From IMG/VR virus record IMGVR_UViG_3300037502_001006, positions 1-27,631 of that record: 27,631 nt of DNA; one strand, written 5' to 3'. Under the pieces are notes generated by a model. It was not told where the DNA came from and ran no database searches. It saw only the letters and a program-made list of their open reading frames with translations. This document shows, piece after piece, positions 1 to 5,926 of the stretch (the first letter of the stretch is position 1; each line of letters begins with the position of its first letter). The stretch is from a virus. The position numbers were made by a program, and so were the translations under genes.

Positions 1-50
1 GGCCAGCGACGCTTGAACCACTCCACATCAAACTGCCAGCCGCGCCTCAT
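1..50 (-). CDS. Partial gene at window edge, unknown
   Basis: The first 16 codons of a leftward gene, cut off by the window edge. The start ATG (positions 50-48) overlaps the stop of the upstream ribbon-helix-helix gene as ATGA, the same coupling seen throughout this operon, which supports it as a real start. The visible peptide is basic and aromatic (MRRGWQFDVEWFKRRW). Too little is present to assign a family. Confidence 0.5.
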   Translation of the reverse strand, partial: MRRGWQFDVEWFKRRW

Positions 51-199
51 GACTTCACCTTGTCCAGCTCCAGCCGGATGTAGTGCAGCACTTGGGCGGA
101 TAGGCTGCGCGTGTTGCGCTCGGCCTCAGCCTTGAGCTTGGCCATGATCTCGTCCGACAGGCGGACGGTCACATATTGCGTCTTGTTCTTGGTGGTCAT
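47..199 (-). CDS. Small ribbon-helix-helix (Arc/CopG-like) DNA-binding protein
   Basis: A 50-aa protein read from ATG at 199 to TGA at 47. The N-terminus has a short beta-strand pattern (QYVTVRLSDEI, residues 8-18) followed by two helices (about 14-29 and 33-45), the architecture of Arc/MetJ/CopG ribbon-helix-helix repressors, which dimerise and insert the paired strand into the DNA major groove. Its length is typical of Arc-type phage regulators. It is coupled by ATGA overlaps to both neighbours. It is probably a transcriptional regulator made with the leftward early operon, possibly of that operon itself; the target is not visible. The fold call is by pattern only. Confidence 0.7.
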   Translation of the reverse strand: MTTKNKTQYVTVRLSDEIMAKLKAEAERNTRSLSAQVLHYIRLELDKVKS

Positions 200-417
200 G
201 CTTTGGCCTCCTCGAACATGTCAGCCGTCGCAGGCCCACCGGCCAGCTCGATGGGGATGCCACCAGTCAGCAGGCTGACCAGATCGTCCTGGCCATCCAC
301 CTCAATGTCGAAGCGCGTCTGCGCTGCGTGTTGGATTGCCTGTGCCTGGTTGCCTGCGCGAATCAGGCGGTGCTTGTTGGTCTCCACGTCGGTGACCAGG
401 TAGATGCGTGTGCTCAT
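196..417 (-). CDS. Conserved phage hypothetical protein
   Basis: A 73-aa protein in the leftward early operon, overlapping the next gene by ATGA and starting 9 bases after the SSB stop, with a GGAGCAACC ribosome site just before the ATG. It begins with a strand-like segment (TRIYLVTD), then a helix rich in Gln/Ala/His (NQAQAIQHAAQTRF) and an acidic segment (VDGQDDLVSLL). It resembles small proteins often seen beside phage SSB and RHH genes, but I know no function for them. There is no signal peptide, membrane segment or metal motif. Confidence 0.75.
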   Translation of the reverse strand: MSTRIYLVTDVETNKHRLIRAGNQAQAIQHAAQTRFDIEVDGQDDLVSLLTGGIPIELAGGPATADMFEEAKA

Positions 418-426
418 GGTTGCTCC

Positions 427-825
427 TCAAAATTCAATGTCTGCCAGGTCGTCAAAGTCAGACGCTGGCGCTGCCTGTGGCTTCGGCTTTGGCTGGCTCT
501 CTGCTTGCTCACCACCGGCCACAAACTCCAGGTCTGCAATGCGTGCAGCCATCTTGCTGGCCTGCGTGCCATCGCCTTTGGTGTATGTCTGGATGTGCAC
601 GTCCTCCAGGTAGGCCACGATCTGCTTGCCTTTGGTCAGGTACGGCGCGAGCGATTCCACACGCTGACCCCACAGAGATGCGTCAACCCACTGCGTTGGC
701 CGCTTGCCATCGTCGCCTTTCTTGCCGTATGTAAACGCCAGGGAGACGTTGGCCACCGCTGCCCCGCCTGGTGTAAATCGCACCTCGGCGTCTTTGCCGA
801 TGCGTGCCAGTCCGTTTGCTTTCAT
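427..825 (-). CDS. ssb: Single-stranded DNA-binding protein (SSB)
   Basis: A 132-aa SSB. The OB-fold part (residues 1 to about 100) has the usual features: NGLARIGKDAEVRFTPGG near the start, VANVSLAF, the WVDASLWGQRVESLAPYLTKG segment and VHIQTYTKGDG. A Gln/Pro/Lys/Ala-rich linker leads to the acidic tip DFDDLADIEF, which corresponds to the DDDIPF-type tail that docks partner proteins on bacterial SSB. I chose the ATG at 825 over the upstream start at 852 because it follows AGGAG at a 5-base spacing and matches the usual SSB N-terminus. It protects single strands during phage replication and works with the exonuclease and Erf-type annealing protein of the same operon. Confidence 0.93.
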   Translation of the reverse strand: MKANGLARIGKDAEVRFTPGGAAVANVSLAFTYGKKGDDGKRPTQWVDASLWGQRVESLAPYLTKGKQIVAYLEDVHIQTYTKGDGTQASKMAARIADLEFVAGGEQAESQPKPKPQAAPASDFDDLADIEF

Positions 826-1316
826 GCTTGCTCCTTTAAAAATGCAACCCAATGTGTTTTTTGCTGTTTTCCAGAACGATGTCCGAACAGCGGCTTTTCT
901 GGCGTTAATGCCAGAATTTTTGAAAGTGGAATCTCGTCTTCACACCACTTGAATATCAAAGTTCCTTCTGGTCGCAGTACTCGAAAGCACTCGGCAAAAC
1001 CAGCCTTAAGCATTTCCTGCCAGTCGCCTTTCAGCGTGCCGTATTTCAAACCAACCCATCCCGTCGCACCATTACGCTCGAAATGGGGTGGGTCAAAAAC
1101 AACCAAAGCAAACGTGTTGTCTTGAAATGGCAGATCGGTGAAATCAGCCAAGTGGTCAGGATCAATCACCAGTTCTCGGCTTCCGCCTTTGCTGGAAATG
1201 TCAGGCAATATGTGTCGCTCTCTGCGCTTATCAACAAAAACGGCGCGTTTGTCTTTTCGGTCAAACCAAAACATCCGAGACCCGCAACATGCGTCAAGTA
1301 CTGGCGGCATGCTCAT
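822..1316 (-). CDS. SAM-dependent DNA methyltransferase, DPPH type
   Basis: A 164-aa protein that looks like a class I Rossmann methyltransferase. The N-terminus carries a motif-I-like VLDACCGSRMFWFD, then an acidic strand end (AVFVDKR) and the catalytic-type motif VVFDPPHF (residues about 94-101), followed by GWVGLKYGTL and a C-terminal strand set (VLRPEGTLIFKW). DPPH replaces the usual DPPY/NPPY. I chose ATG 1316 rather than 1382 because AAGGAG lies just upstream and it overlaps the previous stop as ATGA. The family is frequent in phages and is thought to methylate DNA, perhaps to evade restriction; target base and site are unknown. No paired restriction enzyme is present. Confidence 0.8.
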   Translation of the reverse strand: MSMPPVLDACCGSRMFWFDRKDKRAVFVDKRRERHILPDISSKGGSRELVIDPDHLADFTDLPFQDNTFALVVFDPPHFERNGATGWVGLKYGTLKGDWQEMLKAGFAECFRVLRPEGTLIFKWCEDEIPLSKILALTPEKPLFGHRSGKQQKTHWVAFLKEQA

Positions 1317-1600
1317 ATCTGCTCCTTCAGTTTGTAGACCCGAACGACCCGAGCGTGGGCTGATGGGTGGGTTGCTTGACAAAATCCGATCGGCTCGAAG
1401 GCGTCACCCCTCAGAACTGCGCCCCAAGTGTTGGGGTGGTAGTCGTCCGGCAGCTCGATGAACTTCCGAACATCGTTGATGGTCACCTGGCCTGCTCGCT
1501 GCGCGATTGCCACCGCTGTGCTGCGTGCCTTGGCGATCCATTCCTCTCGGCCAATGGACACGCGAGCGATGCCTGCGTCTCGAAGGTCGCGGCCGTTCAT
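1313..1600 (-). CDS. Phage protein with winged-helix-like layout, unknown function
   Basis: A 95-aa protein with ATGA overlaps at both ends. The order of predicted elements is a helix (ARSTAVAIAQRAG), a helix beginning with a T-I-N-D cap (VTINDVRKFIEL), a conserved-looking HPNTWGAVLRGDAFEPIG segment, and two strands ending in ARVVRVYKLK. This layout suggests a winged helix-turn-helix. Similar short proteins occur in phage early operons next to recombination genes, but I cannot name a function. It could be a regulator or a replication/recombination accessory protein; the fold call is inference. Confidence 0.7.
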   Translation of the reverse strand: MNGRDLRDAGIARVSIGREEWIAKARSTAVAIAQRAGQVTINDVRKFIELPDDYHPNTWGAVLRGDAFEPIGFCQATHPSAHARVVRVYKLKEQI

Positions 1601-1797
1601 GCTTCCCTCGCTTTCAGCATGGCATCTGCATATTTGTAGGCGCGATCTGGCAGCTTTTCATCGTAGGCGTAACGAGTCATTAGCGCCTGCATCGCCTTGG
1701 CCGCAAAGTAGTCGCGCAGGGTCATGCCTTCGTGCGCCACTTCGCCCATGCTGCCGTGGCTGGGAAACGCTGGCCCACCTGTGTTTTTGGTGATCAT
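1597..1797 (-). CDS. Small conserved phage protein, GMTLRDYFAAKAMQA family
   Basis: A 66-aa protein with the well-known phage signature GGPAFPS near the N-terminus and GMTLRDYFAAKAMQALM in the middle, followed by a short helix with Tyr/Ala (DRAYKYADAMLKARE). Members of this family occur in very many phages and prophages, usually in early operons near exonuclease or SSB genes. No function is established. It shares ATGA overlaps with the exonuclease gene upstream and the winged-helix-like gene downstream, so it is translated with them. Confidence 0.85.
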   Translation of the reverse strand: MITKNTGGPAFPSHGSMGEVAHEGMTLRDYFAAKAMQALMTRYAYDEKLPDRAYKYADAMLKAREA

Positions 1798-2420
1798 GCT
1801 TGATCCTTGTAAGACTGGATGAACTCGACCTCGCGCTCGATGTCTTCCAGGAATTTCACCACCTCGGCCTCCAGCTCCTTGATGGCCTTGTCGTCACGCA
1901 CGACCCGGCGAATGACCATCTGCGCGTTTTCTGGAAAGTCTGGGTTGTAAGACACGAAGTCGCACCACTCGCGCTCTGCAATCCACAGCTGGCCTTGCAC
2001 CTGCCAGCGGTAGGCTGTCGGGCACTTGCCTGCCTCCAGGCGCAAATACTCCAGGTGGGTCTTTGGCATCGGGCACTTGTATTCGGTCATGCCGTTTTTG
2101 CCGACCAGACCGTCTGGGCTGACCCCGACCTGCAGCGTGTCGTGCATGCAGAATCCGATTTCCTCCACCAGCTGGCCTGTGCTGGCTTCATACGCCAGCC
2201 TGGCCAAAGGCTCGCGCTCTGTGCCCTGCTCCATTGCAAACGTGGTCTTGAACTCGTCACGCACCCCTGTGATGCGCTCCAAGGCCAATGCCGTCAGGTA
2301 GGTGGCGCGAGTTGCCCCACCACCCTTGGCCATGATGTCGCTGAACTTGGAGCCGGACGGCACGCCAACACGCGCCTGCTTCCATTCCTCTGTCCCTTGG
2401 TCGGCTGTGATGATTCTCAT
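1794..2420 (-). CDS. YqaJ/lambda-Exo-type recombination exonuclease
   Basis: A 208-aa nuclease of the PD-(D/E)xK superfamily, YqaJ/lambda Red-alpha type. Visible motifs are the N-terminal EEWKQARVGVPSGSKF, MEQGTERE (Glu68), VGVSPDGL with the metal-binding Asp103, the catalytic pair Glu113-Tyr-Lys115 in TEYKCP, and the downstream Gln-rich helix YRWQVQGQLW (140-144). The family digests one strand of linear duplex DNA 5' to 3', leaving 3' single strands. The gene directly follows the Erf-type annealing gene (ATGA overlap), giving the classic two-component phage recombinase. Length is near the 226 aa of lambda Exo. All expected active-site residues are in place. Confidence 0.93.
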   Translation of the reverse strand: MRIITADQGTEEWKQARVGVPSGSKFSDIMAKGGGATRATYLTALALERITGVRDEFKTTFAMEQGTEREPLARLAYEASTGQLVEEIGFCMHDTLQVGVSPDGLVGKNGMTEYKCPMPKTHLEYLRLEAGKCPTAYRWQVQGQLWIAEREWCDFVSYNPDFPENAQMVIRRVVRDDKAIKELEAEVVKFLEDIEREVEFIQSYKDQA

Positions 2421-2995
2421 GCTGCCTCCTGCTCGTCAGCGGCTTTGGCTGCCTTCTTGAGGGCTGGGCCTTGGGCTTGCCAGAATGCGGCCTTGTGCGC
2501 CGACTTTGGCAGGGCCTGGAATGCTGAGACAAGTGCCTCGTTGCCTTGCAATGCAGCCTCACGCATGGCTGGCAGCGTCTCTGCTTCGTATTCTGGATAT
2601 CCGTCCAGCTGCTTGGGTGTTTTCTTGCTGGTGGCTTGACCGTCGTCGTCCTCTGGCGCGATACCGCAGGCGGCCATCAGGCTGTAGCGGCGTGCATAGG
2701 TCAAGGCGCTGCCGTAGCCCTGGGCGTCGTGCTTGACCGCAGGCACGTGCAGTTTGCCTGCTGAAAACACCTCGCCAGATTCGTGAATGAAAATCGTCTC
2801 CACCAGGATTCCAGATTCACATTCGTGGGTTTGCTGCATCAAGGCGATGCCGTTATTGTTCAGCCCGTCGATGACAGCCTCGATGCAGTCACCCAGGTCT
2901 GCATACTTGGCCTTCAGGTGTGGGTTGGTCTTTGTCTTGAGCGCAGGCCCAAATGCTCGCTGGGCCTTGACCAATGCTGCTGCGATCTCTTTCAT
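2417..2995 (-). CDS. Erf-type single-strand annealing recombinase
   Basis: A 192-aa protein of the ERF superfamily (P22 Erf). The N-terminus MKEIAAALVKAQRAFGPALK, the KYADLGDCIEAVIDGLNNNGIALMQ segment, and YGSALTYARRYSLMAACGIAPEDDDGQ are typical of the family core; an Ala/Lys-rich C-terminal helix follows. ERF proteins form rings that anneal complementary single strands, using 3' tails made by the partner exonuclease encoded next. I chose ATG 2995 because CAGGAG lies 8 bases upstream and it overlaps the stop of the preceding small gene; a longer reading from 3211 would run through that gene in another frame and lacks family similarity. Confidence 0.92.
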   Translation of the reverse strand: MKEIAAALVKAQRAFGPALKTKTNPHLKAKYADLGDCIEAVIDGLNNNGIALMQQTHECESGILVETIFIHESGEVFSAGKLHVPAVKHDAQGYGSALTYARRYSLMAACGIAPEDDDGQATSKKTPKQLDGYPEYEAETLPAMREAALQGNEALVSAFQALPKSAHKAAFWQAQGPALKKAAKAADEQEAA

Positions 2996-3120
2996 TGCTG
3001 TGTCTCCTGTTGGGATTGGACTTCGTGCTCGAAACGATCCTGGTCGTTTTCCAGGTCTTCTTGTGGGGGTGGTGCGAAGCCGCGCAGGGCCTCTTGCATG
3101 ACTGGGTGAAGGTAATCCAT
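2992..3120 (-). CDS. 42-aa protein, first gene of the leftward operon
   Basis: The first gene after the leftward promoter: ATG at 3120, AAAGG about 9 bases upstream, stop overlapping the Erf start as ATGA. The peptide starts MDYLHPVMQEALRGFAPPP and ends in a very acidic, Gln-rich tail (EDLENDQDRFEHEVQSQQETQQ). It occupies the place where lambdoid phages carry repressor or N-type genes, but it has no helix-turn-helix and no arginine-rich motif, so it is neither a CI nor an N-like protein by sequence. It may be a coupled leader peptide for Erf translation. Function unknown. Confidence 0.65.
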   Translation of the reverse strand: MDYLHPVMQEALRGFAPPPQEDLENDQDRFEHEVQSQQETQQ

Positions 3121-3150
3121 CGTGTTCGCCTTTCGTGGTTGGTTGTTGGT

Positions 3151-3166
3151 GAAACGAATCATAGCA
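3151..3166 (-). promoter_or_regulatory. Candidate leftward early promoter (extended -10)
   Basis: On the minus strand, positions 3166-3158 read TGCTATGAT, a good extended -10 (TG-n-TATGAT). Transcription would begin near 3151, giving a leader of about 30 bases before the ATG at 3120. The -35 position (about 3186-3181, CACAAA) matches poorly, which extended -10 promoters tolerate. It lies just left of the inverted repeats, fitting control by the Cro-like protein. Predicted by eye. Confidence 0.5.
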
Positions 3167-3192
3167 TAGTGCAAGAGGATTTTGTGCGGGTG

Positions 3193-3224
3193 GCAAAAAA
3201 TATTTTTGCACGAATCATGCAAAA
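3193..3224. promoter_or_regulatory. Overlapping inverted repeats, candidate operator
   Basis: Two perfect inverted repeats share an arm. GCAAAAA-ATA-TTTTTGC spans 3193-3209, and TTTTGCA-CGAATCA-TGCAAAA spans 3204-3224. They lie between the divergent early genes and just upstream of the Cro-like gene, in an AT-rich stretch unlike the surrounding DNA. The 21-bp repeat has the length and dyad form of a lambdoid operator. An 8-bp direct repeat, CGAATCAT, occurs at 3211-3218 and at 3155-3162 beside the leftward -10. The likely binder is the Cro-like protein, which is inference. Confidence 0.6.
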
Positions 3225-3227
3225 TCG

Positions 3228-3236
3228 TGGTAAAGT
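3228..3236 (+). promoter_or_regulatory. Candidate rightward early promoter (extended -10)
   Basis: TGGTAAAGT at 3228-3236 fits an extended -10 (TG-n-TAAAGT). A TTGCAC at 3206-3211 could serve as a -35, although the 19-base spacing is long. Initiation about 7 bases downstream would fall at 3243-3244, directly on the ATG of the Cro-like gene, so the transcript could be leaderless or nearly so. The operator repeats overlap the -35 region. Confidence 0.35.
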
Positions 3237-3243
3237 TTGAGGC

Positions 3244-3456
3244 ATGAAGAAAGACGACCAATATTTCGCACAGGTGCTGGCCTTTGCCCGTGAGAGCCTC
3301 GGCTCTTACAAGGCAGTGGCGCAGGCCTTGGGAGCCACCAGTGGCCAGGCCGTGGAGGCTTGGACGCGCAATGGCGTGGCGCACAAATGGCGGCCGGTGC
3401 TGGACAAGAAGTTCGGCCCTGGCTTCAGAAAATCCTTGAATGGCCTGTTGGTCTGA
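3244..3456 (+). CDS. Cro-like helix-turn-helix regulator
   Basis: A 70-aa basic protein, the first rightward gene next to the control region. The middle has a helix-turn-helix pattern (YKAVAQALGATSGQAVEAWTRNG, residues about 20-42), where the second helix is the likely recognition helix, followed by VAHKWRPVLDKKFG, as in Cro/YdaS-type small regulators of Gram-negative phages. It would bind the operator repeats just upstream and shut off early transcription. A GAGG lies only 1 base from the ATG, poorly spaced, in line with a possibly leaderless message. Position and size fit Cro; no CI partner is adjacent. Confidence 0.75.
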   Translation: MKKDDQYFAQVLAFARESLGSYKAVAQALGATSGQAVEAWTRNGVAHKWRPVLDKKFGPGFRKSLNGLLV

Positions 3457-3481
3457 GATAAAGTGATGCAAGACCCGGCTA

Positions 3482-3547
3482 GGGTGGGAGTAGCTACCCA
3501 CCCGAAAAGCGAACCTCCCGCCTGCCGTCAGTCTTCTTTCAGGAGGG
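3482..3547 (+). other. Structured leader between the Cro-like and replication genes
   Basis: The 107-base gap after the Cro-like gene holds two inverted repeats. GGGTGGG (3482-3488) and CCCACCC (3497-3503) form a perfect 7-bp stem with an 8-base loop. Further on, AACCTCC (from about 3510) can pair with GGAGGGTT (3542-3549) with one bulged G, covering the AGGAGG ahead of the next gene. Neither is followed by a T-run, so neither is a standard terminator. They sit where lambda has its nutR-tR1 region and could act in attenuation, antitermination or translational control; this is inference. Confidence 0.45.
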
Positions 3548-3563
3548 TTTGCGAGGAAGTGCA

Positions 3564-4253
3564 ATGCACTATTACAAAAGAAACCTAGGCGACTACGCCA
3601 AAAAATGCGGACGGCTGTCCATGTTGCAGCACGGTGCGTACACGCTTCTGATCGATTCGTGCTACGACCGTGAGAAGTTCCCCACGCTTGAAGAGGCCAT
3701 CGAGTGGACTTGGGCCAGCACCGAGGCAGAGATTGAGGCGGTCAAATTCGTGCTGAGCCGGTTTTTCAGGCTCGACGAGGATGGCCAGTACGTGCAGGAG
3801 CGCATCCTGGCCGAGCTGCTGGACTACCACGCCAAGGCCGACAAGAACAAAAAGATCGCCTTGGATCGTGAAACGAAGCGTAGAGAAAAAAGCACGAAGC
3901 GTGCACCAGTCGTAGACGAAGCGCCACCTAACCAAGAACCAATAACCATAAACCAAGAACCAGTAAAGAAGATGCAGCGCGGCACGCGCTTGCCAGCAGA
4001 CTGCATCCTTCCTGTCGACTGGTCTGAGTTTTGCAAACAGGAACGGCCAGACCTTGTGCCCCGGCAGGTGTTCGACGAGTTCAGGGACTACTGGATCGCA
4101 CAGCCTGGCCAGAAGGGCGTCAAGACCGACTGGGATGCAACCTGGCGAAACTGGGTGAGAAGGCAGAACCAGGCCCGGACGGCTGGCCGCACTGAGCACA
4201 AGCACGCTGCAGCTGCTCGGGCGATCTTTGATGGGGTGTTCGACGATGAATAA
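3564..4253 (+). CDS. DUF1376/YdaU-like replication protein
   Basis: A 229-aa protein whose first 80 residues (MHYYKRNLGDYAKKCGRLSM, HGAYTLLIDSCYDREKFP, then a long helix pair ending VKFVLSRFF) match the DUF1376 (YdaU) domain seen in phage replication initiation proteins. A charged linker rich in Lys/Arg and Pro-Gln-Glu repeats (NQEPITINQEPV) leads to a C-terminal part with FDEFRDYWIAQPGQKGVKTDWDATWRNWVRR, the segment common in DnaT-like and replisome-organiser proteins. It is followed by a lambda-P-like gene, so the pair occupies the O-P position. The ATG at 3564 has GAGGAA 5 bases upstream; an in-frame TTG at 3549 has a worse spacing. Confidence 0.85.
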   Translation: MHYYKRNLGDYAKKCGRLSMLQHGAYTLLIDSCYDREKFPTLEEAIEWTWASTEAEIEAVKFVLSRFFRLDEDGQYVQERILAELLDYHAKADKNKKIALDRETKRREKSTKRAPVVDEAPPNQEPITINQEPVKKMQRGTRLPADCILPVDWSEFCKQERPDLVPRQVFDEFRDYWIAQPGQKGVKTDWDATWRNWVRRQNQARTAGRTEHKHAAAARAIFDGVFDDE

Positions 4254-4776
4254 CCTCGCCACCCTTGCACAGCAAGCCATCCAGCATGCTGGCCAACAAC
4301 CCGCGCCCAAAGGCGACAACCCGACGATCCGCAAGCTGTTTTTGATCTTGCACGGGTCTTACGGCAGTTTGTTCACCACCAAGTTTTCCACAGGCGAGCG
4401 CGACGCCAACGGCAAGGACAAGGGCATCCGGGCTGCGATGCTGGTCTGGGAATCTGCCCTGGCCAAGTATTCACCGGACACGATCGAAACGGCTGCCAAG
4501 CGCCTGGCCGACGAGTGCCCGGACTTCCCGCCAAACCTGCCGCAGTTCGAGGCGATCTGCCGGGCTGTGATGCCGCGCAAGACATTCACCGACGACCAGC
4601 CGCGCAGACTGCCACCGCCAGAAGCCAAGCCGATCGGCCCGATCGAGTTTCAGGCCATGAACGACGGCAAGGACTGGGCACGCAAGCTGCTGGCCAGACA
4701 GGCCGCTGGCGACCGTGTGAGCCTGGGCAGCATCGAGTGCGCACGCAAGGCGCTCAGAATCCAGGAGGGCGAATGA
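4246..4776 (+). CDS. Replication protein P-like (helicase loader)
   Basis: A 176-aa protein starting inside the end of the replication gene (8-base overlap). The central part, IRKLFLILHGSYGSLFTTKF followed by RAAMLVWESALAKYSPDTIETAAKRL and DFPPNLPQFEAICRAV, is characteristic of phage replication protein P homologues, which bring the host DnaB helicase to the origin. The C-terminus is Pro-rich then helical (DWARKLLARQAAGDRVS). It is shorter than lambda P (233 aa). The start at 4246 was preferred to 4228 because it matches the usual MNN-type beginning and a coupled stop-start arrangement. Family call by pattern; helicase partner is inference. Confidence 0.8.
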   Translation: MNNLATLAQQAIQHAGQQPAPKGDNPTIRKLFLILHGSYGSLFTTKFSTGERDANGKDKGIRAAMLVWESALAKYSPDTIETAAKRLADECPDFPPNLPQFEAICRAVMPRKTFTDDQPRRLPPPEAKPIGPIEFQAMNDGKDWARKLLARQAAGDRVSLGSIECARKALRIQEGE

Positions 4777-5027
4777 CATGCACAGCCTGCCAAGCCCACG
4801 CACAGAACCCGCTGTCCGGCCAGTATCACTTTGGGTGCCTGGAGTGCTGCACCCGGCTGGTGCTGAGCACCCGGCCGAACAAACAGGCGGCAGCCGGGAT
4901 GCTGGCGGCCATCGAGAGGTTTCCGCAGAACCCTGGCCGGGAGCGCATCTTGGAATCCGTCCGCCAGGCATTGACGAAACACCCCTCAGCCTCGACGAGT
5001 GCTGGATCGCAGTCCGGGAGTGCCTGA
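4773..5027 (+). CDS. Small zinc-ribbon-like protein
   Basis: An 84-aa protein with CTAC (residues 3-6) and GCLECC (about 22-27), two Cys pairs spaced like a zinc ribbon or knuckle, then a helix (KQAAAGMLAAIERFP) and a Ser-rich tail. The ATG overlaps the previous stop as ATGA and has AGGAG 5 bases upstream, which decides this frame over a competing reading frame at 4778-5032. Such short cysteine proteins are common between phage P and NinB genes. Function unknown; metal binding is inferred from the spacing. Confidence 0.7.
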   Translation: MTCTACQAHAQNPLSGQYHFGCLECCTRLVLSTRPNKQAAAGMLAAIERFPQNPGRERILESVRQALTKHPSASTSAGSQSGSA

Positions 5028-5028
5028 C

Positions 5029-5466
5029 ATGACCGAACGCCAACGATTCACCCTCTGGGAGCCGGTGCAGGCCCACAAAGTCCTGACGCAACAGATCTGG
5101 CCGCTGCTCAAGTCCCTGCTGATGGCTGGCCACCGCATGGTGGTTGAGATCAAGCCCGAAACCCGCACGCTCGCACAAAATGCGCGTTTGTGGGCGATGT
5201 TGACCGATGTGGCCAAGCAGGTCGACTGGTACGGCCGCAAACTGAGCGCCGAGGAATGGAAGCACGTGATGACCGCCTCGATGGCCAAGCAGGATGTCGT
5301 GCCTGGCATCGATGGCGGCTTTGTGGTGCTCGGCAAGTCCACCAGCAAGATGACCAAGCCAGAAATGAGCGAGCTGCAAGACTTGATCGAGGCCTTCGGT
5401 GCGCAGCAGGGTGTGCGCTTCACCGCGCCTGAGTACGTTGACCCAGAGACTGGAGAGATCACATGA
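5029..5466 (+). CDS. ninB: NinB/Orf-type recombination mediator
   Basis: A 145-aa protein matching the NinB family (lambda Orf). Recognisable parts are MVVEIKPETRTLAQNARLWAML, the DWYGRKLSAEEWKHVMTA segment, VVPGIDGGFVVLG, and the end MTKPEMSELQDLIEAFGAQQGV with a PEYVDPETGE-like tail. Length agrees with lambda Orf (146 aa). In lambda, Orf binds SSB and single-stranded DNA and substitutes for RecFOR in loading the strand-exchange protein. ATG 5029 follows GGGAG and lies 1 base after the previous stop. Confidence 0.92.
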   Translation: MTERQRFTLWEPVQAHKVLTQQIWPLLKSLLMAGHRMVVEIKPETRTLAQNARLWAMLTDVAKQVDWYGRKLSAEEWKHVMTASMAKQDVVPGIDGGFVVLGKSTSKMTKPEMSELQDLIEAFGAQQGVRFTAPEYVDPETGEIT

Positions 5467-5708
5467 ACCGAGAAGACATCATCCGCATGGCGCGGGAGGC
5501 TGGGTTTGAAATTGGCTCAGTTACAAATGCAATCTACGCGCCAACCTCATGCGAAACAGAACTTGAACGCTTCGCCGTTATTGTGGCCGCAGCAGAGCGC
5601 GAGGCGTGTGCAAAGACTGTTGAAGATGATGGTTTGGCTTACTCATTTTCTTCCATCACATATGGCAGATACTTGGCTGAACAAATCCGAGCAAGGGGCA
5701 ACGCATGA
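5463..5708 (+). CDS. Conserved phage hypothetical, MNREDIIRMAREAGF family
   Basis: An 81-aa protein overlapping NinB by ATGA. It begins MNREDIIRMAREAGFE and includes ELERFAVIVAAAEREACAK, a signature of a very widespread small phage protein found in nin-type regions. Family members often carry repeats of this Ala/Glu helix. The second half (DDGLAYSFSSITYGRYLAEQIRARG) is typical too. There is no known function; the domain looks alpha-helical. Confidence 0.85.
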   Translation: MNREDIIRMAREAGFEIGSVTNAIYAPTSCETELERFAVIVAAAEREACAKTVEDDGLAYSFSSITYGRYLAEQIRARGNA

Positions 5709-5926
5709 CCTACCGACCGACCATGTTTGAAGTCGCAAACGGCGACGCCATTGCCTTGGACATCAGCCTTGACCCTGAAAGCAAGATCGGCCACACGCTG
5801 TTTTTCAAGATCGAGCAGGATGGCCACGAGATCGTGGTCTCGCTTGAGACACTGGAAAACCTACACGAAGCGGCCAAAGAGCTGCTGCGTGGCTACCGTG
5901 AAGTGAGAATGAATCATGACCTTTGA
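5705..5926 (+). CDS. Hypothetical protein
   Basis: A 73-aa protein with ATGA overlap to the previous gene. The sequence alternates strands (MFEVANGDAIALDISL, HTLFFKIEQDGHEIVVSL) and one C-terminal helix (LENLHEAAKELLRGYREV). I do not recognise a family. The coupled position and the ordinary codon usage make it a real gene. It contains no cysteines or membrane segment. Confidence 0.75.
   Translation: MTYRPTMFEVANGDAIALDISLDPESKIGHTLFFKIEQDGHEIVVSLETLENLHEAAKELLRGYREVRMNHDL

Noticed and set aside
328-1125. 265-codon plus-strand frame over the SSB and methyltransferase genes
   Set aside because: Antisense to two genes with clear family motifs; Cys-rich random-looking translation.
1800-2639. 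279-codon plus-strand frame over the exonuclease and Erf genes
   Set aside because: Antisense to genes with intact catalytic motifs; no ribosome site or family pattern.
3482-3503. GGGTGGG/CCCACCC hairpin as an intrinsic terminator
   Set aside because: No T-run follows it; kept only as a structured leader element.
3549-3563. Upstream TTG start for the DUF1376-type gene
   Set aside because: The AGGAGG is only 2 bases from the TTG, too close; the ATG at 3564 has GAGGAA at 5 bases and gives the usual family N-terminus.
4778-5032. Alternative frame (84 codons) competing with the zinc-ribbon gene
   Set aside because: The frame at 4773 has AGGAG at good spacing, an ATGA overlap and paired CxxC motifs; the alternative is Pro/Arg-rich without a pattern.
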